DNA of 64,000 nt from Actinocatenispora thailandica (GTDB lineage: Bacteria; Actinomycetota; Actinomycetes; Mycobacteriales; Micromonosporaceae). The position numbers and the translations under genes are program-made. Under the pieces are notes generated by a model. The model did no database searches. It was not told the origin of the DNA and was given only the letters and a program-made list of their open reading frames with translations. Shown one piece after another: positions 52,213 to 62,149 of the stretch (positions are counted from its first letter, which is position 1; each line of letters starts with the position of its first letter). Location: contig NZ_AP023355.1 of assembly GCF_016865425.1 (NCBI RefSeq), positions 6,570,198 through 6,634,197 on the forward strand. The letters are read 5' to 3'.

Positions 52213-53112
52213 ATGGGGTCGGCGTTCCCGGTGCCGGAGTCGCCCGCCGCGCTCGCGGCGGCGCTGGCCCGCACCGGTTACCTGGCCGACGACGGGCTGG
52301 CCACCGCCGGCTACCTGGCCATCCGGCTCGGCCGGCCGGTCTTCCTGGAGGGTGACGCCGGCGTCGGCAAGACGTCGTTCGCCACCGCGCTGGCCGAGGC
52401 GACCGGGGCGACCCCGATCCGGCTGCAGTGCTACGAGGGGCTGTCGGCCGCGCAGGCGCTGTACGACTGGGACTTCCCCCGGCAACTGCTGCACCTGCAG
52501 GCGGTGCGGGCGGCCGGCCGGGACGCCGACCCGACCGCGCTGGAGGCCGAGCTGTACGACCGGCGGTTCCTGCTAGCCCGGCCGCTGCTCGCGGCGCTGA
52601 CGACCAGCCCGTGCGTGCTGCTGGTCGACGAGGTGGACCGCGCCGACGACGAGTTCGAGGCGTACCTGCTGGAGGTACTCGCCGACGCCGCGGTCACGGT
52701 GCCCGAACTCGGCCGGATCGTCGCCGAGCACCCACCCGTCACGGTGCTGACCTCCAACCGCACCCGCGAGGTGCACGACGCGCTGAAGCGCCGCTGCCTG
52801 TACCACTGGCTCGACCACCCGGACACCGAACGCGAGATCGCCATCGTCCGGTCCCGGCTGCCCGGCGTCAGCGCCCGGCTGGCCGAGCAGGTGGCCGCCG
52901 CGACCGCCCGGATGCGGGCGCTGGACCTGCTCAAGCCGCCCGGCGTGGCGGAGGCGATCGACTGGGCCGCCGCCCTCGACACGCTCGGCGCGACCGAGCT
53001 GACCTCGGAGCTGGCGGCGGCGACGCTCGGCGCGGTGCTCAAGTACCGCGAGGACACCGAACGCGTCCGGGCCGCCGCCGTCCTCGATCCCTCGCCCGGG
53101 ACCGAGCCGTGA
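52213..53112 (+). CDS. coxD: MoxR-type AAA+ ATPase (CoxD-like)
   Basis: A 299-residue AAA+ ATPase. Walker A is GDAGVGKT (47-54), Walker B LLVDEVDRADDEFE near 136-149, sensor 1 VTVLTSNRTREV, and arginine finger in LKRRCLYHWL. MoxR-family CoxD proteins help assemble the CuSMoO2 or related cofactor of CODH-type enzymes together with the VWA protein CoxE. It heads the operon; its stop overlaps the coxE GTG. ATG 52213. Confidence 0.85.
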   Translation: MGSAFPVPESPAALAAALARTGYLADDGLATAGYLAIRLGRPVFLEGDAGVGKTSFATALAEATGATPIRLQCYEGLSAAQALYDWDFPRQLLHLQAVRAAGRDADPTALEAELYDRRFLLARPLLAALTTSPCVLLVDEVDRADDEFEAYLLEVLADAAVTVPELGRIVAEHPPVTVLTSNRTREVHDALKRRCLYHWLDHPDTEREIAIVRSRLPGVSARLAEQVAAATARMRALDLLKPPGVAEAIDWAAALDTLGATELTSELAAATLGAVLKYREDTERVRAAAVLDPSPGTEP

Positions 53113-54233
53113 GCGCGGCCGGCCGAGGCGACGCGGACGGCACCGCGGTGCTGGTCGGCTTCGCGCGGGCGGCGCGGGCCGCCGGGGTCCCGGCGGAGAC
53201 GCAACGCACCCAGGCGATGCTGGCGGCGGCCGACGCGCTCGGCCCGGCCGATCCGGCCGCGCTGTACTGGGCGGGACGGCTGACGCTGTGCGCCGAGCCG
53301 GACGACCTGCCCCGCTACGACGCCGCCTTCGCCAGCTACTTCGGCGGTACGCCGGCCGGCCGGTCCGGGCGGCCCCGCGCCGGGCGACCGCGCCGGCCGT
53401 CGGTGGGTTTCGGCGCGGACGACGCGCCGACCGGAACGGAACCGACCGGCACCCTGACCGTACGGGTGGGGGCCAGCGCGGCGGAGACGCTGCGGCACCG
53501 CGACGTCGCCGCGCTGACCGACACCGAACGCGCCGAGGTGCGCCGGCTCATCGCACTGCTGGCGCCGGCGACCGCGCCGCGGCCGTCCCGGCGGTACCGG
53601 CCGGCGCCGCTCGGCGAGCTGGACCCGGCCGGCACCGTGCGCGAGATGCTGCGCGCCGGTGGCGAGCCGCTGCGGCTGGCCCGGCGTACCCACCGGGTGC
53701 GGTCCCGGCGGCTGGTGCTGCTGATCGACGTGTCCGGCTCGATGGCACCGTACGCGGACGCGCTGCTGCGGTTCGCGCACGCCGCGGTGCGCCGCCGGCC
53801 CACCCGCACCGAGGTGTTCACCGTGGGCACCCGGCTGACCCGGATCACCCGGGCGCTGCGGGCCCGCGACCCGGAGGTGGCGCTCGCGCAGGCCGGCCGG
53901 GCGATCCCGGACTGGCGCGGCGGTACCCGGCTGGGCGAGACGCTGCGCGCGTTCCTGGACCGGTGGGGCCAGCGTGGCACCGCCCGGCAGGCGGTCGTCG
54001 TGCTGGCCAGCGACGGGTGGGAGCGCGGTGACCCGGCGCTGCTCGGCGAGCAGCTGGCGCGGCTGTCCCGGCTGGCCTACCGGGTGGTGTGGGTCAACCC
54101 GCACGCCGGCCGCGCCGGGTACCAGCCGCTGACCGGCGGGATGGTCGCGGCGCTGCCGCATCTGGACGCGTTCGTGGCCGGGCACAGCCTGGCCGCGCTG
54201 ACCGAACTGGTCGGGGTGATCGGCGATGGATGA
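53109..54233 (+). CDS. coxE: VWA-domain protein (CoxE-like)
   Basis: A 374-residue protein. The helical N-terminus has a Gly/Pro/Arg-rich linker (about 80-115). The von Willebrand A domain starts VLLIDVSGSMAPYADALLRF, with MIDAS residues D207, S209 and S211, and later VVLASDGWERGDP. It is the partner of the MoxR ATPase in maturing molybdenum hydroxylases. GTG 53109 overlaps the coxD stop (GTGA), and the 3' end overlaps xdhC by 8 bases. Confidence 0.87.
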   Translation: MSAAGRGDADGTAVLVGFARAARAAGVPAETQRTQAMLAAADALGPADPAALYWAGRLTLCAEPDDLPRYDAAFASYFGGTPAGRSGRPRAGRPRRPSVGFGADDAPTGTEPTGTLTVRVGASAAETLRHRDVAALTDTERAEVRRLIALLAPATAPRPSRRYRPAPLGELDPAGTVREMLRAGGEPLRLARRTHRVRSRRLVLLIDVSGSMAPYADALLRFAHAAVRRRPTRTEVFTVGTRLTRITRALRARDPEVALAQAGRAIPDWRGGTRLGETLRAFLDRWGQRGTARQAVVVLASDGWERGDPALLGEQLARLSRLAYRVVWVNPHAGRAGYQPLTGGMVAALPHLDAFVAGHSLAALTELVGVIGDG

Positions 54234-55515
54234 GGTGCTCGCCGCGCTGCACGAACGGTGGGCGGCCGGTGAGCCGGCCGGGCTGGCCACCGTGGTCGCG
54301 ACCTGGCACAGCGCGCCGCGCCAGCCCGGTGCCGCGATGCTCGTCGCCGCGGACGGTACGGTCACCGGTTCGGTGTCGGGTGGTTGCGTGGAGGGCGACC
54401 TGTACGAGGTGGCCGGCGAGGTCCGGGACACCGGCCGCGCGGTGCTGCGCCGGTACGGCGTCTCCGACGACGACGCGTTCGCCGTGGGGCTGACCTGCGG
54501 CGGCATTCTCGACGTGTACGTCGAACGGGTCGATCGGGCCGCGTTCCCGGCGCTGCCCGAGGTGACCGCCGCGATCGCCGACGGCCGGCCGGTCGCGGTC
54601 GCCACCGTCGTCGCGGACCGCTGCGCCGGCGCCGCCCTGCCGGACGAGCGCCCCGGCGCCGCCACCGCGGTGGGCGCCGGCCTGGTCGGCCGCCGCCTGA
54701 TCGTCTGGCCCGACGCCACCCCGACACCCGAACCGCGGGCCGAATCCGGCGGGCCGGGGCCGGCGGGGAACGCCGACGGGCCGGGGCCGACCGGAAGGGA
54801 CACCGCGGCCGCACCGCCCGCCGGGACGACCGCCGCGGGACGGCGGCTCGGCACGCTCGGGTCGGCCCGGTTGGACGACGCCGTCACCGACGACGCCCGG
54901 GGGTTGCTGGCCGCCGGGCGGACCGGAACGCTGACCTACGGGCACGACGGGCAGCGGCGCGGCGACGATCTGACCGTGTTCGTCGCCAGCCACGCCCCTC
55001 GCCCCCGGATGATCGTGTTCGGGGCGATCGACTTCGCCGCTGCCGTGGCGCGCACCGGCGCCTTCCTCGGGTACCGCGTGACGGTCTGCGACGCCCGCGG
55101 GGTCTTCGCCACCCGCGCCCGGTTCCCGGACGCGGACGAGGTCGTGGTCGAGTGGCCGCACCGGTACCTGGCGGCCGAGGCGGCGGCCGGCCGGCTGGAC
55201 GGCCGGACGGTGGTGTGCGTGTTGACCCACGACCCGAAGTTCGACGTTCCGGTGCTCACCGAGGCGTTGCGGCTGCCATTGGCGTACGTGGGCGCGATGG
55301 GGTCCCGGCGCACCCACGACGACCGGCTGGCCCGGCTGCGCGAGGCCGGCCTGACCGGGGCCGAACTGGCCCGGCTCGCCTCCCCGATCGGCCTGGACAT
55401 CGGCGCCCGTACGCCCGAGGAGACCGCGGTCAGCGTCGCCGCCGAGATCGTCTCGCGGCGCTGGCGGGGCACCGGTTCCCCGCTGTCTGCCACCTCCGGC
55501 CGCATCCACCACTGA
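54226..55515 (+). CDS. XdhC/CoxF family molybdenum-cofactor maturation protein
   Basis: A 429-residue protein. The N-terminal XdhC/CoxI domain (LATVVATWHSAPRQPGAAM, VTGSVSGGCVEG, GLTCGGILDVYVE) is joined to a C-terminal Rossmann-like domain (RMIVFGAIDFAAAVARTGAF, TVCDARGVFATRARFPDADE, TPEETAVSVAAEIVSRRW). XdhC proteins bind and insert the sulfurated molybdenum cofactor. Between the domains is a low-complexity Pro/Ala/Gly insert (about 165-215) longer than usual. It overlaps coxE and is followed by a 165-base gap before coxS. Confidence 0.85.
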   Translation: MDEVLAALHERWAAGEPAGLATVVATWHSAPRQPGAAMLVAADGTVTGSVSGGCVEGDLYEVAGEVRDTGRAVLRRYGVSDDDAFAVGLTCGGILDVYVERVDRAAFPALPEVTAAIADGRPVAVATVVADRCAGAALPDERPGAATAVGAGLVGRRLIVWPDATPTPEPRAESGGPGPAGNADGPGPTGRDTAAAPPAGTTAAGRRLGTLGSARLDDAVTDDARGLLAAGRTGTLTYGHDGQRRGDDLTVFVASHAPRPRMIVFGAIDFAAAVARTGAFLGYRVTVCDARGVFATRARFPDADEVVVEWPHRYLAAEAAAGRLDGRTVVCVLTHDPKFDVPVLTEALRLPLAYVGAMGSRRTHDDRLARLREAGLTGAELARLASPIGLDIGARTPEETAVSVAAEIVSRRWRGTGSPLSATSGRIHH

Positions 55516-55679
55516 GCCGGCGGCGCCGCCCGATCGGGCCGACCTTGCGCGATCCGGCGCTGCGCGATCAACTGAGTACGTAGCGTCTGGAGATGGCCCC
55601 GACCCACGCGGTACGGGGCTCGAAGGCCGGCCGGCTCCGGCGGACAGCGCCGGGGCTGACCCGACGGTCGGGAGGGCCG

Positions 55680-56150
55680 ATGACCCGGATCAGCGTGACC
55701 GTCGACGGGGCCGAAGCCGTCGACGAGGTCGAACCGAGAACCCTGCTGGTGCAGTACCTGCGCGAGCAGCGCGGTCGCACCGGCACCCCGGTCGGCTGCG
55801 ACACCAGCAACTGCGGCGCCTGCACCGTGCTGGTCGACGGCCGGGCGGTCAAGAGCTGCGCGCTGCTCGCCGTGCAGGCCGACGGCGCCGAGGTGACCAC
55901 CATCCAGGGGCTCGCCAACGGCGAACTGCACCCGGTGCAGAAGGCGTTCCACGAGCGGCACGCCCTGCAGTGCGGCTACTGCACGCCAGGGATGATCATG
56001 GCCGCGGTGGACCTGCTGAACGAGGTGCCCGACCCGGACGAGCGGCAGGTCCGCGAGGGCCTGGAAGGCAACCTGTGCCGGTGCACCGGGTACCAGAACA
56101 TCGTCGCCGCGGTCCGCGACGCCGCGGCGGAACTGCGGGGTGCGTCATGA
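55680..56150 (+). CDS. coxS: [2Fe-2S] small subunit of CODH-type molybdenum hydroxylase
   Basis: A 156-residue iron-sulfur subunit. The plant-type cluster uses C40, C45, C48 and C60 ([10 protein letters not shown]...KSC). The second cluster uses C98, C101, C133 and C135 (QCGYC...NLCRC). Both full sets are present. It passes electrons from the molybdenum site of CoxL to the FAD of CoxM. ATG 55680; its TGA overlaps the coxL ATG (ATGA). The order S-L-M is that of form II CODH operons. Confidence 0.93.
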   Translation: MTRISVTVDGAEAVDEVEPRTLLVQYLREQRGRTGTPVGCDTSNCGACTVLVDGRAVKSCALLAVQADGAEVTTIQGLANGELHPVQKAFHERHALQCGYCTPGMIMAAVDLLNEVPDPDERQVREGLEGNLCRCTGYQNIVAAVRDAAAELRGAS

Positions 56151-58507
56151 CCGCCACCCGCGACCGCGAGGTCGGTACCGCCCGGCGGCGGAAGGAAGAC
56201 GCGCACCTGATCACCGGCCAGACCACCTGGACCGACAACATCCAACTGCCCGGCACCGTGCACGCGGCGCTGCTGCGCAGCCCGATGGCGCACGCCCGGA
56301 TCCGGGTCGACGCCAGCCCCGCCCGGCACGAGCCCGGCGTGGTCGCCGCGTACAGCGGCGCCGACCTGGCCGACGAGCTGGCCGGGTTGCCGTCCGCGTG
56401 GCAGGTCACCCCGGACTGGGTGGCGCCCGAGCACAAGCCGCTCGCCACCGACGAGGCCCGGTACGTCGGCGACGCGATCGCGGTGGTCGTCGCCGACACC
56501 CGGGCGCACGCGGTCGACGCGCTCGACGCGATCGAGGTCGAGTACGAGCCGCTGCCGGTGGTGCTCGACATGGAGCAGGCGATGGCCGACGGCGCACCGC
56601 TGGTGCACCAGGACGCCGGTACGAACGTGTGCTTCCGGTACTCCGACACGTTCGGCGACGTCGACGCGGCGTTCGCGGACGCGCCGGTCCGGGTCCGGCG
56701 CCGGTTCGTGCAGCAGCGGTTGGTGCCGTGCGCGATGGAGCCGCGCGCCGTGCTGGTGGCGCCGGTGCCGGCGACCGGCGAGTACACCGTGTGGTCGGCG
56801 ACCCAGATCCCGCACTTCGTCCGGCTGTTCCTGGCGCTGCTCAGCGGGGTACCGGAATCCCGGATCCGGGTCATCGCGCCGGATGTCGGCGGCGGGTTCG
56901 GCTCCAAGCTCGACATCTACGCCGAGGAGCTGCTGGCGTTCGTGCTGGCCGGCAAGCTCGGCCGGCCGGTGAAGTGGACCGAGACCCGCAGCGAGGCGTT
57001 CCAGGCGACCATCCACGGCCGGGACCAGATCCAGGACCTGGAGCTGGCCGCCGACGCCGACGGGCGGATCCGCGGCCTGCGGGTCGACCTGCTCGCCGAC
57101 ATGGGCGCGTACCTGCAGTTGCTGACACCCGCGATCCCGTTGCTGGGGCGGGCGATGTTCCCCGGCATCTACAAGATGGACGCGTACCGGTTCGGCTGCA
57201 CCGGCGTGTTCACCGACAAGACGCCGACCGACGCGTACCGCGGTGCCGGGCGGCCGGAGGCGACGTTCGCGATCGAGCGGATGCTCGACGAGCTGGCCGC
57301 GGAGCTGTCCGTCGACCCGCTGGAGATGCGGCGGCGCAACTGGATCGGCCACGACGAGTTCCCGTACGACCAGATCGCCGGCCTGACCTACGATTCCGGC
57401 AACTACGAGGCGGCGACGGCGCGGGCCACCGAGCTGTTCGACTACGACGGGATGCGCGCCGAGCAGGCCCGCCGGCGCGAGACGCAGGACCCGGTGCAGC
57501 TCGGCATCGGCATCTCCACCTACACCGAGATGTGCGGCCTCGCCCCGTCCCGCTGGCTCGGTGATCGCGGCTACGCCGGCGGCGGCTGGGAGGCGGCCAC
57601 GGTGCGGATCCTGCCGACCGGGAAGGTCGAGGCGGTGGTCGGTACCAGCCCGCACGGGCAGGGCCACGTCACCACGTTCAGCCAGCTCGTCGCCGACACC
57701 CTGGGCGTACCGTTCGACGACGTCGAGGTGATCCACGGCGACACGGCGGCGGCCCCGGCGGGGCTGGACACGTACGGGTCGCGGTCGCTGGCGGTGGGCG
57801 GCGTCGCGGTGTGGCGCGCCGCGCAGCGGGTGCTGGGCAAGGCGAAGACGCTCGCCGCGCACCTGCTGGAGGTCTCCGAGGACGACCTGGAGTTCTCCGG
57901 CGGCAGCTTCGCGGTGCGCGGTACGCCCGGCGCGACGAAGTCGATCCAGGAGGTCGCGTTCGCCGCGTTCGCCGCGCACTCGATGCCGGACGGGTTCGAG
58001 CCGACGCTGTCGGCCGACTTCGTCCTGGAACCCGACGACTTCTCGTTCCCGCACGGCACCCACCTGTGCGCGGCCGAGGTGGACACCGAGACCGGCCGGG
58101 TCACGATCCGCAGCTACGTGGCGGTCGACGACGTCGGCACCGTGGTGAACCCGATGATCGTCGAAGGTCAGGTACACGGCGGGCTGGCGCAGGGCATCGC
58201 GCAGGCGCTGCACGAGGTGGCCCGGTACGACGCCGACGGCAACCTGATCACCGGCACGATGGTCGACTACACGCCGCCGAGCGCCGTCGACCTGCCCGCG
58301 TTCACGCTGGACCGTACCGAGACGCCGTCGACGACGAACCCGTTGGGGGTCAAGGGGGTCGGCGAGGCCGGCACGATCGCCTCGACGCCGGCGGTGGTGA
58401 ACGCGGTGGTCGACGCGCTCCGCCCGTTCGGGGTGCGGGACGTGCCGATGCCGTGCACGCCGGAACACGTCTGGCGTGCCCTGTCCGAGGCGCGGGGAGG
58501 TGCGTGA
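56147..58507 (+). CDS. coxL: Molybdenum large subunit, form II carbon monoxide dehydrogenase-like
   Basis: A 786-residue catalytic subunit of the xanthine oxidase family. The active-site loop is AYRGAGR (363-369), the form II signature; form I has AYRCSFR with the Cu-binding Cys. Other blocks are [37 protein letters not shown], and the catalytic Glu E740 in KGVGEAGT. Form II enzymes can act on CO or other substrates (aldehydes, purines, N-heterocycles), so activity on CO is not assured. It is coupled to coxS by ATGA and to coxM. Confidence 0.92.
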   Translation: MTATRDREVGTARRRKEDAHLITGQTTWTDNIQLPGTVHAALLRSPMAHARIRVDASPARHEPGVVAAYSGADLADELAGLPSAWQVTPDWVAPEHKPLATDEARYVGDAIAVVVADTRAHAVDALDAIEVEYEPLPVVLDMEQAMADGAPLVHQDAGTNVCFRYSDTFGDVDAAFADAPVRVRRRFVQQRLVPCAMEPRAVLVAPVPATGEYTVWSATQIPHFVRLFLALLSGVPESRIRVIAPDVGGGFGSKLDIYAEELLAFVLAGKLGRPVKWTETRSEAFQATIHGRDQIQDLELAADADGRIRGLRVDLLADMGAYLQLLTPAIPLLGRAMFPGIYKMDAYRFGCTGVFTDKTPTDAYRGAGRPEATFAIERMLDELAAELSVDPLEMRRRNWIGHDEFPYDQIAGLTYDSGNYEAATARATELFDYDGMRAEQARRRETQDPVQLGIGISTYTEMCGLAPSRWLGDRGYAGGGWEAATVRILPTGKVEAVVGTSPHGQGHVTTFSQLVADTLGVPFDDVEVIHGDTAAAPAGLDTYGSRSLAVGGVAVWRAAQRVLGKAKTLAAHLLEVSEDDLEFSGGSFAVRGTPGATKSIQEVAFAAFAAHSMPDGFEPTLSADFVLEPDDFSFPHGTHLCAAEVDTETGRVTIRSYVAVDDVGTVVNPMIVEGQVHGGLAQGIAQALHEVARYDADGNLITGTMVDYTPPSAVDLPAFTLDRTETPSTTNPLGVKGVGEAGTIASTPAVVNAVVDALRPFGVRDVPMPCTPEHVWRALSEARGGA

Positions 58508-59358
58508 TGATTCCGGTCGCCTTCGACTACGCACGACCGTCCACAGTGGAGGACGCGGTGGCGGTGCTGGCCGCCGACCCGGACGCCAAGGTGATCGCCG
58601 GCGGGCAGAGCCTGCTGCCGGTGCTGCGGCTGCGCCTCGCGGCCCCCAGCACCCTGGTCGACCTGCGCGACGTCGAGTCGTTGCACGGCGTGCGGGTCGC
58701 CGACGGCGAGCTGGCCATCGGCGCGATGACCACGCACGACGAGATCCTGCACGACCGGCGGATCGCCGAGCACGCGCCGCTGATCGCCGCGGCCACCGCG
58801 ACCGTCGGCGACCGGCAGGTACGCCACCTCGGTACGTTCGGCGGTTCGCTGTCGCACGCCGACCCGGCCGGCGACCTGCCCGCGGTGGCCTGCGCGCTGG
58901 ACGCCACCATGGTCGCGTTCGGACCGCACGGCCGGCGCGAGATCGCCGCCGCCGACTTCTTCGTCGACTACCTGACCACCGCGCTCGCCCCGGACGAGAT
59001 CCTCGCCGAGGTCCGGGTCCCGGACACCGCCGGCTGGGGCTACCGGTACGAGAAGTTCAACCGGATGGCGCAGGCCTGGGCGATCGTCGCCGTCGCCGCC
59101 CTGGTACGCCGCTCCGACGGCGGCGTCACCGACACCCGGGTCGCGCTGACCAGCATGGCCCGCCGGCCGGTGCGGGCGACGGCCGTCGAGCAGGCACTCA
59201 CCGGTACCGCCGGGGACACCGGCGCGGTCGCCGCCGCCGCCGGCCACGCCGCCGAGGGCACCGAACCGGCGGACGACGTGAACGGTGCCGCCGACTACCG
59301 CGCCCACCTGGCCCGGGTGTTGACCCGCCGGGCCCTGACCGCCGCGACCGGAGTGTGA
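58507..59358 (+). CDS. coxM: FAD-binding middle subunit
   Basis: A 283-residue flavoprotein subunit of the molybdenum hydroxylase. Conserved FAD loops AGGQSLLPVL (31-40) and GTFGGSLSHADPAGD near 108-122, and the C-terminal CO_deh_flav_C domain (YEKFNRMAQAWAIVAVAAL, VALTSMARRPVRA). It accepts electrons from CoxS. The ATG is 58507; its first base is the last base of the coxL stop. It is followed closely by coxG. Confidence 0.93.
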   Translation: MIPVAFDYARPSTVEDAVAVLAADPDAKVIAGGQSLLPVLRLRLAAPSTLVDLRDVESLHGVRVADGELAIGAMTTHDEILHDRRIAEHAPLIAAATATVGDRQVRHLGTFGGSLSHADPAGDLPAVACALDATMVAFGPHGRREIAAADFFVDYLTTALAPDEILAEVRVPDTAGWGYRYEKFNRMAQAWAIVAVAALVRRSDGGVTDTRVALTSMARRPVRATAVEQALTGTAGDTGAVAAAAGHAAEGTEPADDVNGAADYRAHLARVLTRRALTAATGV

Positions 59359-59360
59359 CG

Positions 59361-60032
59361 ATGGAGCTGACGAACACGTTCACCGTGCCGGCACCGGTCG
59401 ACGACGCGTGGACCCGGCTGCTCGACCTGCCGGCGATCGCACCGTGCCTGCCGGGCGCCACCCTGACCGGTGCCGACGGCGACGACTTCACCGGTACGGT
59501 CAAGGTCAAGCTGGGCCCGATCTCGCTGACGTACAAGGGCAAGGTTCGGATCGGCGAGCGGGACGACGCGGCGCACCGGGCGGTGCTGGAGGCGTCCGGC
59601 CGGGAGACCCGCGGGCCGGGTACGGCCGCCGCCACCATCACCGCCACGCTGGCCGCCGAGGGCGACGGGACCCGGGTCGACGTGGTCACCGACCTGACCG
59701 TCACCGGCCGGCCGGCGCAGTTCGGCCGGGGCATGCTGGCCGACGTGAGCGCCCGGCTGCTGGACCAGTTCGCGGACTGCCTGGGCCAGCAGCTGCGCCC
59801 GGCGCCGCCGCCGGCGAGCCCACCGACGGAGAGCCCGGCCGGCGCACCGGCACCCGTCACGGCGCCGGCACCCGAGACGACCACGGTCACCCACGAGGCG
59901 ACGCCGATCGACCTGTTCGAGGTGACGGGCGCCCGCGCGCTGGTCCGGCGCGCGGCCGGCTACGTGCTGGCGTTCGCGGCCGGCGCGCTGGTCGCCACCG
60001 TGCTCGCCCGAAGGCGCCGCGCCGCCCGCTGA
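59361..60032 (+). CDS. coxG: SRPBCC/CoxG-type membrane-anchored protein
   Basis: A 223-residue protein. The N-terminal START-like domain begins MELTNTFTVPAPVDDAWTRL and contains CLPGATLTG and GTVKVKLGPISLTYKGKVRI, the CoxG signature. A Pro/Ala/Thr linker (about 150-185) leads to a C-terminal membrane anchor (RAAGYVLAFAAGALVATVLARRRR). CoxG recruits CODH to the cytoplasmic membrane and quinone pool in Oligotropha and mycobacteria. GTG ACG ATG at 59355 is an alternative start. It ends the operon. Confidence 0.9.
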   Translation: MELTNTFTVPAPVDDAWTRLLDLPAIAPCLPGATLTGADGDDFTGTVKVKLGPISLTYKGKVRIGERDDAAHRAVLEASGRETRGPGTAAATITATLAAEGDGTRVDVVTDLTVTGRPAQFGRGMLADVSARLLDQFADCLGQQLRPAPPPASPPTESPAGAPAPVTAPAPETTTVTHEATPIDLFEVTGARALVRRAAGYVLAFAAGALVATVLARRRRAAR

Positions 60033-60163
60033 CCGCGCTCGGCGGCGCCGGGCGGACCGCACGGCAGGGCCGGGCGGACCGCACGGCAGGGCCGGCACCC
60101 GCCAGGACGTCGGTTGCCGACCGGTGATCGGCGCACCCCCGCCCCGGACGACGGCGCAGCCGG

Positions 60164-60574
60164 TCAGCGTTCGGTCGCGGTCAGTTCGGCCAGCAGGTCC
60201 TGCACGCGCCGGTCGATCTCGTCCCGGATGGGACGGACCTGGTCGACGGGCTTGCCGGCGGGGTCGGGCAGTTCCCAGTCGAGGTAGCGCTTGCCCGGGA
60301 ACACCGGGCAGGCGTCACCGCAGCCCATGGTGACGACCGCGTCGGCGGCCCGGACCGCTTCGGTGGTCAGCGGTTTGGGGAACTCGCGGGTGAGGTCGAG
60401 GCCGATCTCGGCCATCGCCTCGACCACGGCCGGGTTGATGGTGTCGGCGGGTGCGGAGCCGGCGGAACGGACGGTGACCCGGCCCCGGGCGTGATGGTGC
60501 AGCAGCGCGGCGGCCATCTGGGAGCGGCCGGCGTTGTGGACGCAGACGAACAGCACTTCCGGCGTGGTGGGCAC
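60164..60574 (-). CDS. arsC: Arsenate reductase, low-molecular-weight PTPase type
   Basis: A 136-residue ArsC of the mycothiol/thioredoxin class. The P-loop CVHNAGR (C11 to R17) contains the nucleophile. C84 and C88 in GCGDACP complete the thiol relay, and LDWELPDPAGKPVDQV near the end is typical. It reduces arsenate to arsenite, which ACR3 exports. GTG 60574 has GAGGAG six bases upstream. It is transcribed with the ACR3 and ArsR genes upstream (about 155 bases gap). Confidence 0.93.
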   Translation of the reverse strand: MPTTPEVLFVCVHNAGRSQMAAALLHHHARGRVTVRSAGSAPADTINPAVVEAMAEIGLDLTREFPKPLTTEAVRAADAVVTMGCGDACPVFPGKRYLDWELPDPAGKPVDQVRPIRDEIDRRVQDLLAELTATER

Positions 60575-60729
60575 GACGGCTCCTCGGGTTCTCGGCGTTG
60601 TGGTCGGTCCGCCGGCGGCGCCGCCGGTTTCCGGGCCGGTCCCCCCGGCGCGGCCGACCTCCGGGCCGGCGCCCCGGGCGCCTTCCTGGCCGGCGCCTGC
60701 GGCGCTGGTGCGATCGCCTGACCGGCCGG

Positions 60730-61842
60730 TCACGACAGGCCACCCGACGCTGCCGGCGTGGCGGTTCCGGGTTGCAGCCGGCGGCGCAGCCACAGCGACA
60801 CGTAGACCAGCCCGACCAGGGCGGGCACCTCGATCAGCGGGCCGACCACGCCGGCCAGCGCCTGACCGGAGGTGACACCGAAGGTACCGATGGCCACCGC
60901 GATGGCCAGTTCGAAGTTGTTGCCGGCGGCGGTGAACGCCAGCGTCGCGGTCCGCTCGTACGGCAGCCGGACGGCGCGGCCGAGCGCGAACGAGCCGGCC
61001 CACATGACCGCGAAGTAGATCAGCAGCGGCAGCGCGATCCGGGCGACGTCGACGGGCCGGCGGGTGATCGCGTCGCCCTGCAGGGCGAACAGGATCACGA
61101 TGGTGAACAGCAGCCCGTAGAGCGCGAACGGCCCGAGCCGGGGCAGCAGCCGGCTCTCGTACCAGTCGCGGCCCCTGGCGCGTTCACCGAGCCGGCGGGT
61201 GAGAAAACCGGCGATCAGCGGGATGCCGAGGAAGACCAGTACCGAGCGGGCGATGGACCAGACGGAGAAGTGCAGGTCGGTGGCGGGCAGGCCGAGCCAG
61301 CCGGGCAGCACGGTGAGGTAGAACCAGCCGAGCAGCCCGAACGCGACGACCTGGAACACCGAGTTGAGGGCGACCAGCACGGCGGCGGCTTCCCGGTCAC
61401 CGCAGGCCAGGTCGTTCCAGATGATCACCATGGCGATGCAGCGGGCCAGCCCGACGATGATCAGCCCGGTGCGGTAGGCGGGCAGGTCCGGCAGCAGCAG
61501 CCAGGCCAGCGTGAACATCACCACCGGGCCGACGATCCAGTTCAACAGCAGCGAGGGGATCAGCAGCCGGCGATCGCGGGTGACGGTGTCGAGCCGGTCG
61601 TAGCGGACCTTGGCCAGCACCGGGTACATCATGATCAGCAGGCCGGCCGCGATGGGCAGCGACACGTCGCCGATCCGCACCGCGTTCAGCGCGCTGTCGA
61701 GGCCGGGGATCAGCCGGCCCAGCCCGAGCCCGGCGGCCATCGCGAGCAGGATCCACAGCGGCAGGAACCGGTCGAGCCGGGACAGCCGGGCGACGACCGC
61801 CTGGTCGCCGGGCGCGGCGGTGTCCGCGGCGCCCATCAGCAT
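60730..61842 (-). CDS. acr3: ACR3 family arsenite efflux permease
   Basis: A 370-residue transporter with ten spans. Starts MLMGAADTAAPGDQAVVARL; conserved blocks are FLPLWILLAMAAGLGLG, VRIGDVSLPIAAGLLIMMYPVL, GLARCIAMVIIWNDLACGDRE (with the essential span-4 Cys), FGLLGWFYLTVLPGW and AAGNNFELAIAVAIGTFG. It exports arsenite. ATG 61842 overlaps the ArsR stop (TGA at 61838-61836). ATG 61836 is an alternative. Confidence 0.93.
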   Translation of the reverse strand: MLMGAADTAAPGDQAVVARLSRLDRFLPLWILLAMAAGLGLGRLIPGLDSALNAVRIGDVSLPIAAGLLIMMYPVLAKVRYDRLDTVTRDRRLLIPSLLLNWIVGPVVMFTLAWLLLPDLPAYRTGLIIVGLARCIAMVIIWNDLACGDREAAAVLVALNSVFQVVAFGLLGWFYLTVLPGWLGLPATDLHFSVWSIARSVLVFLGIPLIAGFLTRRLGERARGRDWYESRLLPRLGPFALYGLLFTIVILFALQGDAITRRPVDVARIALPLLIYFAVMWAGSFALGRAVRLPYERTATLAFTAAGNNFELAIAVAIGTFGVTSGQALAGVVGPLIEVPALVGLVYVSLWLRRRLQPGTATPAASGGLS

Positions 61843-62141
61843 TCCCGCCGTACGCCGGCGTTGCGTACCGCCTGCTCGGCGAGTGCGGTGAGCCGGCTCG
61901 CACCGGCCCGCAGCAGCTCCGGCCGCAGCCGGTAGTAGGTGAACCTGCCGTGCGGCTCCCGCTCGACCAGGCCGGCGTCCCGCAGGGCGCGCAGGTGGTG
62001 GGACACCAGCGGCTGCTTGGCGCCGGTCTCCTCGACCAGGTGGCAGGTGCACAGGGCGCCGTCGGCCAGCAGTTCCACGATCCGGGCGCGGAGCGGATCG
62101 GCCAGCAGCCGGATCACATCAGGCCCGGTTGATATCAGCAT
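61836..62141 (-). CDS. arsR: ArsR/SmtB family repressor, CTCH type
   Basis: A 101-residue winged-helix repressor. The metal motif CTCHL (C31, C33, H34) is at the start of the recognition region GAKQPLVSHHLRALRDAGLV, followed by the wing REPHGRFTYYRL. It senses arsenite through the Cys pair. It sits just in front of ACR3 with overlapping codons. The ATG lies within a palindromic stretch ATCA-N8-TGAT, a likely operator. Confidence 0.92.
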   Translation of the reverse strand: MLISTGPDVIRLLADPLRARIVELLADGALCTCHLVEETGAKQPLVSHHLRALRDAGLVEREPHGRFTYYRLRPELLRAGASRLTALAEQAVRNAGVRREC

Positions 62142-62149
62142 GGGTTGAT
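62134..62149. promoter_or_regulatory. ArsR operator-like inverted repeat
   Basis: ATCA (62134-62137) and TGAT (62146-62149) form ATCA-N8-TGAT and overlap the arsR start codon. Nearby GGTTGAT occurs twice (62128 and 62144). This resembles ArsR-type imperfect dyads. Confidence 0.55.

Noticed and set aside
52213-60032. Form I CO dehydrogenase
   Set aside because: The large subunit has AYRGAGR, not the Cys-containing AYRCSFR loop, and the gene order is S-L-M.
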